Shown here: positions 29,340-35,957 of the stretch, in pieces
How positions within the stretch are numbered: the stretch's first letter is position 1
Layout: each line of letters starts with the position of its first letter
Assembly (NCBI RefSeq): GCF_011058315.1
Contig: NZ_CP049298.1
Coordinates: forward strand, 806,001 to 870,000
DNA length: 64,000 nt
Direction of reading: 5' to 3'
Source of the DNA: Chryseobacterium sp. POL2
Lineage (GTDB): Bacteria > Bacteroidota > Bacteroidia > Flavobacteriales > Weeksellaceae
Program-made: the position numbers and the translations under genes
The notes under the pieces: generated by a model
Told to the model about the DNA's origin: nothing
The model's database searches: none
What the model saw: the letters and a program-made list of their open reading frames with translations, nothing else

Positions 29340-29440
29340 CATTTAACAAAAAAAGAGCCCACGCCGTTGTATATACTATTAGAGTATCTAGTGAGTGTTT
29401 CTTAACCTCACCCTGCGGGTGTACAAGCACCCTCGTCATA
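29340..29440 (-). ncRNA. Candidate guide RNA (omega-RNA-like scaffold) of the dCas12f-like protein
   Basis: Starting ten bases after the dCas12f stop, the minus strand folds into three successive hairpins: GGGTG/CACCC (29432-29417), GTGAG/CTCAC (29411-29391) and ATACT/AGTAT (29387-29373). The scaffold then ends in ACAAC (29370-29366), similar to the 3' ends of Cas12f repeats and TnpB omega-RNAs. The bases that follow (GGCGTGGGCTC and a T run, from 29365 downward) would be the guide. Position, strand and structure fit a guide RNA cotranscribed with the protein gene. Its ends and guide length are not determined. Confidence 0.6.
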
Positions 29441-29447
29441 TTTTTAG

Positions 29448-30542
29448 CTATCCAATGATTAATTCGATGCCCGCTTTTTCTGCTTTGTACTTTATTTTCG
29501 TCTGCAAGTCATAATAACTCCAATTGCGAAGCACAAATTCCTTTTCTTTTGCAATTCCTATTTTATCTTCCTGATTGGTTAATATCAAGGTTCCTGCCTG
29601 TTGTTGGACACAGAAATCGATGAGCTGTCTGCTGTACACATGAAGCCGATGGCTCACATAGCGATTTTCCAAATTCTCAGTGGTATGCAAGGCTTTTTGT
29701 TTTCGTTTCGCTCCTTTTCCTGATCGGGCATAAGCAATGCCTTCTTGAATTCTTTTTTGACTTGCCTGAATCGCCAATCTTCGATACAAAAACTCTTCTT
29801 TTGAACCAATATTGATTCGTACATTGTTGGATTTTACGACGATTGGATGTTCTAATGACAGAGACGCTTCCGCAATGATTTCGGGTTTTAAATGATGCTC
29901 CGCTTTTTCAAATTCAAATACGGCCAGCCAATAGATTTTCCCTGCTTTCAACTGGATCTGTGAGGTGCAAAGTTTTATTTCTTTCCTTAACAGTTGTTCC
30001 ATAATCAAACGTTTATCCGAGAAATCGTTTCCTAGATAGGTTTTCACCGGTATTGCAAACATGTTGAAGCAGAAGGCTTTCTTCTCAGGGCAATACCTCA
30101 ATTTGCTGATGCATTTCACCGGCAGCGGTATGGGAATGTCTTTTTTAAAGTTTTGTAAAGATTTTAGGCCTTGCCCATAGGCGGCTTTGTTTTTAGAGAA
30201 AATGGATTGAATGGTATTATTCAGGCTTCCCAAAATATCGGTGGGAATTTCTCCTTTGAAACGGTCGAAGACCATGCGCGCCGTGGTATTTATTTTTGAA
30301 CGATTAAATAGTCCCATTTCATCTTTGTTTGCATCAACCAGCTTGTATTGTATTTCTTCGGTGAAGTAAAAGAAATCCTTTATCATTTCCTGAACATACA
30401 AATGGGAAACGATGAGATTAGCGGCTCGGAAACAACGGTTCTGATAGCGGTAGAGTTTTTCCCACATCACATTTTTTTCAGTTGAAGGAACATCGATCAG
30501 CAGCTGAATTTTTCTGGTTAGTGTCATGGTTGATTTTTCCAT
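29448..30542 (-). CDS. Nuclease-dead Cas12f/TnpB-like RNA-guided protein
   Basis: A 364-residue protein from the ATG one base after the sigma factor stop (TGAAATG). The C-terminal half has the TnpB/Cas12f RuvC layout: INIGSKEEFLYRRLAIQ (243-259), GKGAKRKQKAL, AGTLILTNQED (316-326) and LRNWSYYDLQTKIKYKAEK (338-356). The catalytic residues are gone: the RuvC-I Asp position is Ser227 (EASLSLEHP) and the RuvC-II Glu is Thr322. The protein ends at GIELIIG, exactly before the family's zinc finger and RuvC-III Asp. It should bind a guide RNA and target DNA without cutting. Its operon partner is an ECF sigma factor, so RNA-guided promoter choice is the likely role. Confidence 0.82.
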   Translation of the reverse strand: MEKSTMTLTRKIQLLIDVPSTEKNVMWEKLYRYQNRCFRAANLIVSHLYVQEMIKDFFYFTEEIQYKLVDANKDEMGLFNRSKINTTARMVFDRFKGEIPTDILGSLNNTIQSIFSKNKAAYGQGLKSLQNFKKDIPIPLPVKCISKLRYCPEKKAFCFNMFAIPVKTYLGNDFSDKRLIMEQLLRKEIKLCTSQIQLKAGKIYWLAVFEFEKAEHHLKPEIIAEASLSLEHPIVVKSNNVRINIGSKEEFLYRRLAIQASQKRIQEGIAYARSGKGAKRKQKALHTTENLENRYVSHRLHVYSRQLIDFCVQQQAGTLILTNQEDKIGIAKEKEFVLRNWSYYDLQTKIKYKAEKAGIELIIG

Positions 30543-30543
30543 T

Positions 30544-31359
30544 TCAAAGAGGTCTTTCAGAAATGTTTTGATTTTGTAAATACTGATAAGCAAACACAAA
30601 TTCACGATGCACTAGCCTTTCGGGTAATTTCAGTTCTTGAGCAATAATTGCAAAGGAAGATTTCTGCTCACACCTTCTTTTTAAAATCTCTAGTTGTTGG
30701 CTATTGAGTGTATTTTGCTGTTGGTGACTCACCGTATTTTTTTTATTTGGTTGTTCAAAGGCACTTCCTTTGGTAATTTTTCGAAGATCTTCGATGGCGC
30801 GGCTCACTTCATTGCTGATGTCTTTTACACTGCTTCCCATGGCCTGTGCAATGGGTGTGTACTGAAAGCCATATTCAAGGCAAAGTTTGATAAGGTGCTT
30901 TCGTTTAGGATGCAGTACGTTCAACAATTTTTTTACTTCGTCAAAATTTTTCTGATCGGACTCTTGACGGAGCAGATGCTCGGCATCGTGCAGTGGATCG
31001 TATCCAATGAGATAATCCTGGTAATTTTCAAAACGTTCAAGAGAATCGATTAAACGAGCGAATTTGCTTCTAGGTGCATTGAAATAGGTGATACAATCTC
31101 TCTTCAAAACAAAACGTAGAAAGCCAAGAATATGTTGAGGAGATTCAATAGATTGGCGGTTAAACCAAAGTTTGAGGAAAGCATCTTGCACGAGCGTTTC
31201 CACGATGAATGTATCTCGAAGCATTCTGTTTCCTACCCAGAAAAGGAGTTTTTTATAACGAAAATGAATGTGTTCTAACGACTTCGGATTGCCTTCTTTC
31301 AGCAGTTTCAACAACTGATGATCATTTAGCGTAAGCCGCAAGGAGTTTGTTTTGGTCAT
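30544..31359 (-). CDS. ECF-type sigma factor paired with the dCas12f-like protein
   Basis: A 271-residue sigma factor from ATG 31359 (a GTG at 31374 is also in frame). Region 2 covers RYKKLLFWVGNRMLRDTF to VQDAFLKLWFNRQSIESPQ and region 4 is the HTH KHLIKLCLEYGFQYTPIAQAMGSSVKDISNEVSRAI. A linker (HQQQNTLNSQQ) then leads to a second HTH-like unit (SSFAIIAQELKLPERLVHREFVFAYQYL), an extension ordinary ECF factors lack. No anti-sigma factor gene is adjacent. The stop is one base from the dCas12f ATG, so the two are translationally coupled. Confidence 0.85.
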   Translation of the reverse strand: MTKTNSLRLTLNDHQLLKLLKEGNPKSLEHIHFRYKKLLFWVGNRMLRDTFIVETLVQDAFLKLWFNRQSIESPQHILGFLRFVLKRDCITYFNAPRSKFARLIDSLERFENYQDYLIGYDPLHDAEHLLRQESDQKNFDEVKKLLNVLHPKRKHLIKLCLEYGFQYTPIAQAMGSSVKDISNEVSRAIEDLRKITKGSAFEQPNKKNTVSHQQQNTLNSQQLEILKRRCEQKSSFAIIAQELKLPERLVHREFVFAYQYLQNQNISERPL

Positions 31360-31988
31360 ATTAATTTTTTTCACTAGTAAAGTTCAAGAAACAAGAAGAG
31401 ATATTCTATTCAAAAAAGGGATATAATATCCGGGATTATCATACACCGAGTTTTGGATGTAGTATAATCAGTTGGCGTTTCATTCAAAAGAGTAGCCTTG
31501 TAATGCTGCCTTGTGATTAAGCATCAATACAAACTTTCCTGCTCTGTGAAAGCGCTGCATGAGCAATTACAAAAAGCATAACATCACACTTTTTCAAGCT
31601 CTTAATTGTAAGGATTTTTAGTACACGAAACAGATGTCCATCTTCTACCTTAAAACCAATGAAAGACAAAACAATGTATTGTGCTGAAGCCACCTCGTAT
31701 CACGTGTTTACGGTAATGTATGAAAGAAAATATTCATTATTGCTAAACGGTGTTTTGCATTTTAAATTCAAAGAAATTCTTCTCCAGTACTCTATTTTTA
31801 TTTTTGATAAAAATACGTTCAAATAGCAATGGACAAGTTTTGGTCTCAAGCCTGAATAATCAATACTTTTGCGGAATAAAATATTCGATAGAAGGGATAT
31901 TTTACAGGATATTTTTTTTAACTTTACACTTCATACGAATGAAGAGATAAAGCTCTATTCGTACGCTTATAAAATTTTGATCACCGTT
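31360..31988. other. Long non-coding interval between the sigma operon and the XRE gene
   Basis: About 630 bases between divergent genes with no recognisable gene. It holds a 13-base palindrome (GGATATAATATCC, about 31419-31431) some 60 bases upstream of the sigma factor start, and the XRE promoter at its right end. A 55-codon frame (31659-31826) has no family resemblance. The sigma operon promoter must lie here but no TAnnTTTG box is clear on the minus strand. Confidence 0.5.
31838..31871 (+). promoter_or_regulatory. Bacteroidetes promoter of the XRE regulator gene
   Basis: TTTTG at 31838-31842 and TACTTTTG at 31864-31871 match the -33 and -7 elements, 21 bases apart. Transcription would start near 31876, giving a leader of about 110 bases before the ATG at 31989. 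Confidence 0.6.
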
Positions 31989-32402
31989 ATGGAACAGAAA
32001 ATACATCAGGGAAGAAACGTGAAACGCTTTAGAGAAATGCTGGGCATCAAACAGGAAGCTTTAGCTTTTGACTTGGGCGAAGACTGGACTCAAAAGAAAA
32101 TATCGTTGTTGGAGCAAAAGGACATTATAGAAGATGATCTTTTAAAAGCCATTTCTAATGCCCTGAAAATTCCAGTAGAGGCTTTTCAGAATTTTGATGA
32201 ACAACAAGCAATTAATATAATTTCAAACACCGTCAATAATAATGACAATGCTAATGGTAATTCACTATTCAGCTACTATCCAACAATTAATCCAATTGAA
32301 AAATTGGTTGCTTTGCATGACGAAAAAATCGCTCTATACGAAAGAATGCTAAAAGAGAAGGATGAGATGATGGCGCGGCTGGAGAAGTTTATTAATAAAT
32401 AA
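31989..32402 (+). CDS. XRE-family helix-turn-helix regulator
   Basis: A 137-residue protein from ATG 31989 (MEQKIHQGRNVKRFREMLG). The HTH spans residues ~9-60 (IKQEALAFDLGEDWTQKKISLLEQ; IPVEAFQNF); an Asn-rich linker and a C-terminal coiled coil (EKLVALHDEKIALYERMLKEKDEMMARLEKF) follow, probably for dimerisation. An upstream TTG-initiated frame adds 40 residues without protein character. It lies between the dCas12f locus and the restriction island; which it controls, if either, is not clear. Confidence 0.82.
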   Translation: MEQKIHQGRNVKRFREMLGIKQEALAFDLGEDWTQKKISLLEQKDIIEDDLLKAISNALKIPVEAFQNFDEQQAINIISNTVNNNDNANGNSLFSYYPTINPIEKLVALHDEKIALYERMLKEKDEMMARLEKFINK

Positions 32403-32437
32403 AATATAGATCTTAAAGACAATCCCCTTATAGTATT

Positions 32438-32464
32438 AAAGGCTCAACAGTATGTTGGGCCTTT
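32438..32464 (+). terminator. Terminator of the XRE gene
   Basis: Arms AAAGGCTCAACA and TGTTGGGCCTTT (one G-U pair) around a 3-base loop, followed by a T-rich tail. Confidence 0.9.
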
Positions 32465-32664
32465 TATTTTATAAAGCTATACGAATTAATATTTATTTAA
32501 AAGCTGTCGGCAGATACAGACTCGTTAAAATAAGATTCTGAGGTTAAAGAGACATCATTAATTTTTTGTCAGTATTTATCCACAAAGACATTTAAATACG
32601 GAAAACCGTAATTAAACTCATTAAACTTTTCACTATTTTTGAAAGATTAGTATTTTGTAAAAAT

Positions 32665-34299
32665 ATGGCGAAAAAGCTACCAACGAAAAGCACCGAAGAA
32701 ATCCTTTGGGATGCAGCAAATAAATTACGTGGTTCGATCGAACCATCCGAATATAAACACGTGGTATTGAGTTTAATCTTCTTGAAATTTGCAAGTGATA
32801 AATTCATCAAACGTAGAGAAGAATTAAAAGCAGAAGGTAAAGAAGCCTTCTTAGAAATACCCGAATTTTATCAGGCAGAAAATGTATTCTATTTGCCTGA
32901 AGAATCTCGTTGGACGTACATTATCGAGAATGCCAAACAAGAAGACATTACCTTAAAAGTAGATACAGCACTTAAAACCATAGAACGTACCAACAAATCA
33001 TTAGAAGGTGCGTTACCCGATAACTATTTCTCTCGATTGGGATTGGATCAATCCAAGTTTTCGGCTTTATTGGATACCATCAACAACATCGATACGCTTC
33101 GTGATGAAGCCCAGGATATTGTAGGACGTGTGTACGAATATTTCTTGAGCAAATTTGCCATTGCCGAAGGAAAAGGGAAAGGTGAATTCTATACGCCGAA
33201 GTCGATTGTAAACTTAATAGCCGAAATGATTGAACCGTACAAAGGTAAAATCTATGACCCTTCTTGTGGTTCTGGTGGTATGTTTGTGCAGTCGTTGAAG
33301 TTTATAGAGAAACACCAAGAAAACAAAAAAGACATTTCCATTTACGGACAAGAGTTAACGAATACCACGTTTAAACTGGCTAAAATGAACTTAGCCATTC
33401 GTGGGATTTCTGCCAATCTAGGAAATAAAGCCGCCGATACATTTAGTGACGATCAGCACAAAGAACTGAAAGCCGATTACATCATGGCGAATCCGCCGTT
33501 CAACTTAAAAGATTGGCGCGCTGAAAACGAATTAACAGACGATCCACGTTGGACCGGTTACGAAGTGCCTCCAAAATCCAATGCCAATTATGCGTGGATT
33601 TTGAATATGATTTCTAAATTGTCGCAAAACGGTGTCGCTGGTTTTATCTTAGCCAATGGAGCCCTTTCGGGTGGTGGTGAAGAATACAAAATCCGTAAAC
33701 AAATTATAGAAAACGACTTGGTAGAAGCGATTGTGATTTTACCAAGAGCGATGTTTTACTCTACAGATATTTCGGTAACACTTTGGATTTTGAACCGAAA
33801 TAAAAAAGAACGCACTGAAGTAAGGGCGAATTGCGATTCGCCCCGACATTATCGTAACCGCGAAGGTGAAGTGTTGTTTATGGATTTACGCCAAAAAGGT
33901 GAACCTTTTGAAAAGAAATTCATTCAATTTGCTGAACAAGATATTGAGCAAATTGCAGCAACGTATCACAACTGGCAGACATATAAAAGCGAAAGTAAGG
34001 GAAATAAAAGTATGGGCGAAAGTAAGGGCGAATTGCAATTCGCCCCAACCGTCCCAACCGCCCCGACCTACCAAAATATACCCGCATATTGTTACTCTGC
34101 CACTTTAGAAGAGATTCGTAAAAAGGATTATTCGTTGGTACCAAGTAAATACATTGAGTTTGTCAACCGTGACGAAAATATCGACTACGATACCCAAATG
34201 CAAGCCTTGCAAACCGAATTGAAAGACTTGTTTCAGCAAGAAGAAGCCTTAAAACAAGAAGTAGCTAACGTTTTTAAAGCTTTGGGGTATGAGTTATAA
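32665..34299 (+). CDS. hsdM: Type I restriction-modification DNA methyltransferase subunit HsdM
   Basis: A 544-residue N6-adenine methyltransferase. The N-terminal helical domain (LWDAANKLRGSIEPSEYKHVVLSLIFLK) is followed by the SAM motif DPSCGSGGMFVQS and catalytic NPPF. It methylates the recognition sequence set by HsdS and also forms the restriction complex with HsdR. Two REP palindromes lie inside the gene in frame, encoding VRANCDSPRHYR near residue 388 and SKGELQFAPTVPTAPTY near residue 455; the second adds a Gly/Ser/Pro-rich loop absent from typical HsdM. The hsdS start overlaps its last 11 bases. Confidence 0.96.
   Translation: MAKKLPTKSTEEILWDAANKLRGSIEPSEYKHVVLSLIFLKFASDKFIKRREELKAEGKEAFLEIPEFYQAENVFYLPEESRWTYIIENAKQEDITLKVDTALKTIERTNKSLEGALPDNYFSRLGLDQSKFSALLDTINNIDTLRDEAQDIVGRVYEYFLSKFAIAEGKGKGEFYTPKSIVNLIAEMIEPYKGKIYDPSCGSGGMFVQSLKFIEKHQENKKDISIYGQELTNTTFKLAKMNLAIRGISANLGNKAADTFSDDQHKELKADYIMANPPFNLKDWRAENELTDDPRWTGYEVPPKSNANYAWILNMISKLSQNGVAGFILANGALSGGGEEYKIRKQIIENDLVEAIVILPRAMFYSTDISVTLWILNRNKKERTEVRANCDSPRHYRNREGEVLFMDLRQKGEPFEKKFIQFAEQDIEQIAATYHNWQTYKSESKGNKSMGESKGELQFAPTVPTAPTYQNIPAYCYSATLEEIRKKDYSLVPSKYIEFVNRDENIDYDTQMQALQTELKDLFQQEEALKQEVANVFKALGYEL
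33824..33843. repeat. REP palindrome inside hsdM (variant)
   Basis: Arms GGGCGAAT and ATTCGCCC around TGCG; a one-base variant of the palindrome found in and around the RAYT gene at 37916. It is in frame with hsdM. Confidence 0.8.
34026..34045. repeat. REP palindrome inside hsdM
   Basis: A perfect 20-base palindrome, GGGCGAATTGCAATTCGCCC, preceded by AGTAA and followed by CCAACC/CCGCCCC runs. The same unit occurs at 38374-38393 in the RAYT gene and, with one change, at 37852. Confidence 0.9.
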
Positions 34300-35476
34300 G
34301 ATTCTTGGAGATTATATCAGAAAAGTTGATAACAAGAATAGAGACATGAAAGTACTTAACCTTCAAGGATTGAGTATGACTAAAGAATTTAGAAAATCAA
34401 CTTCTAATATTGTTGGAACTGATCTTTCAAAATATAAAATCGTAAAGCAAGGACAATTTTGTTGCGATTTTATGTCTGTTATTCGAGTTCATAAATTACC
34501 AGTTGTCTTAAATAATTTAGGAGAAGATGTCATTATTTCTCCAGCTTATGTTGTATTTGAAGTGATAGACGAAAATCTTTTACTACCAGAATATTTAATG
34601 CTATGGTTTAGAAGAACTGAATTTGATCGTTATGCAGATTTTAGATGCGATAGTTCTATTCGTGGTGGTTTTCAATGGGAAGAATTATGTGAAGTAGAAT
34701 TACCCGTTCCATCCATCGAAAAACAACGCGAAATTGTAGCCCAATACCAAGCGGTAGAAAACAAAATAAAAGTCAACGAACAAATCTGCGAGCAATTAGA
34801 AGCTACTGCGCAAACCTTATACAAACAATGGTTTGTTGATTTTGAATTTCCTGTAACGGACACTGAGGCTCTCGAAGTGTCCGATGGTGTGGCTTCGAGT
34901 GCCTCAGCCACCGGTTATAAATCCTCTGGCGGTGCGATGGTGTACAACCAAGAATTAGAAAAAGAAATTCCTGAGGGCTGGGAGGTTGGATTATTATCCG
35001 ATTTAATTACGGTTAAATATGGTAAAGATTATAAACATCTGAGTAAAGGAGATATACCATTATATGGATCTGGAGGAATAATGAGTTATGTAAATGAAGT
35101 TCTTTACAATAAGCCTTCAGTTTTAATACCTAGGAAAGGTTCTTTAAATAATATTCTTTATGTAAAAACACCATTTTGGTCAGTTGATACAATGTTTTAT
35201 ACAATACCTAAAATAGATAATACATTAATTTATGTTTTTAATGTACTTTCTAAGATGGATTTTAATTCTTTAAATGTTGGTTCTGCTGTTCCAAGTATGA
35301 CTACTGAATATTTGAATAGTATGCAGATTTTAATACCTGAAAATAATGTTTTAAAAGCGTTTGACTTCGAATTAAATCAACTGGAAGATTATAAAATATC
35401 GGTTAACACCCAAAACCAAAAACTCACACGACTTCAATCGTTGTTGTTAAGTCGTTTGGCGAGGTTGGAGGGGTAA
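34289..35476 (+). CDS. hsdS: Type I restriction-modification specificity subunit HsdS
   Basis: A 395-residue specificity subunit with two target recognition domains (residues ~1-150 and ~230-370), each followed by a conserved helical spacer (SIEKQREIVAQYQAVENKIKVNEQICEQLEATAQTLYKQW; DFELNQLEDYKISVNTQNQKLTRLQSLLLSRL). It starts inside the hsdM 3' end. A REP-like stem (34863-34907) lies in frame in the central linker and encodes EALEVSDGVASSASATGY. Specificity cannot be predicted from the sequence. Confidence 0.94.
   Translation: MSYKILGDYIRKVDNKNRDMKVLNLQGLSMTKEFRKSTSNIVGTDLSKYKIVKQGQFCCDFMSVIRVHKLPVVLNNLGEDVIISPAYVVFEVIDENLLLPEYLMLWFRRTEFDRYADFRCDSSIRGGFQWEELCEVELPVPSIEKQREIVAQYQAVENKIKVNEQICEQLEATAQTLYKQWFVDFEFPVTDTEALEVSDGVASSASATGYKSSGGAMVYNQELEKEIPEGWEVGLLSDLITVKYGKDYKHLSKGDIPLYGSGGIMSYVNEVLYNKPSVLIPRKGSLNNILYVKTPFWSVDTMFYTIPKIDNTLIYVFNVLSKMDFNSLNVGSAVPSMTTEYLNSMQILIPENNVLKAFDFELNQLEDYKISVNTQNQKLTRLQSLLLSRLARLEG
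34863..34907. repeat. REP-like stem-loop in frame inside hsdS
   Basis: Arms CTGAGGCTCTCGAAG and CTTCGAGTGCCTCAG (one mismatch) are separated by 15 bases. This is a different repeat family from the GGGCGAATTG unit and resembles widespread CTTCGA...CTCAG bacterial repeats. Confidence 0.8.
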
Positions 35477-35512
35477 ACTAAAACTAAACTACTATAAACT
35501 TAAGAAACACAA

Positions 35513-35854
35513 ATGGGAAAAGAAATTTGTATTAGCGAAGTATATATTAAACAATTTGTAGAAGGCTTACGACCAGAAGATCACGAGATACGCAAACAAT
35601 TAGATTATGGGTATTCTTGGGAAAAGAATACTGCTATTTTATATACAATTCGTCCATTTTGGAATAATCCGAATGAGTTAATTCAGTCCGATTTTGCAAA
35701 AATACGATTTACGAAAACCACCAATTCTTGGTCCTTGTATTGGATGCGAGCTTCAGGTAAATGGGAGTTGTACGAGCCACACCCAATTGCTAATAATTTA
35801 CAAGATTTATTAGCGATTATAAAAGAAGATCAGTTCAATTGCTTCTTTGGGTAA
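35513..35854 (+). CDS. DUF3024 family protein
   Basis: A 113-residue protein that fits DUF3024 (RPEDHEIRKQLDYGYSWEKNTAILYTIRP; FAKIRFTKTTNSWSLYWMRASGKWELYEPHP; ending IKEDQFNCFFG). Its function is unknown; family members turn up in restriction-modification and other accessory islands. It lies 36 bases after hsdS and is followed by a copy of the hsdS 3' end, so it looks like an inserted module. Confidence 0.85.
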   Translation: MGKEICISEVYIKQFVEGLRPEDHEIRKQLDYGYSWEKNTAILYTIRPFWNNPNELIQSDFAKIRFTKTTNSWSLYWMRASGKWELYEPHPIANNLQDLLAIIKEDQFNCFFG

Positions 35855-35862
35855 AAATACAA

Positions 35863-35921
35863 AACACTCCCAACTTCAATCGTTGTTGTTAAGCCGATTG
35901 GCTAGGTTGGAGAGGGTAACT
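35863..35921 (+). repeat. Duplicated 3' end of hsdS
   Basis: About 55 bases closely match the last bases of hsdS (35424-35478). The shared core ACTTCAATCGTTGTTGTTAA is identical and the flanks have a few changes. No gene runs through the copy. It marks the right edge of the DUF3024 module. Confidence 0.88.
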
Positions 35922-35957
35922 TAAAAATACTAATAACCAAAGGAAACACTATAAATT

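Noticed and set aside
29200-29439. A 79-codon minus-strand frame just behind the dCas12f-like gene
   Set aside because: It overlaps all three guide-RNA hairpins, has no family resemblance and begins in the scaffold itself; a non-coding RNA explains the stretch better.
31659-31826. A 55-codon plus-strand ORF
   Set aside because: No family, no promoter box and composition typical of AT-rich non-coding sequence.
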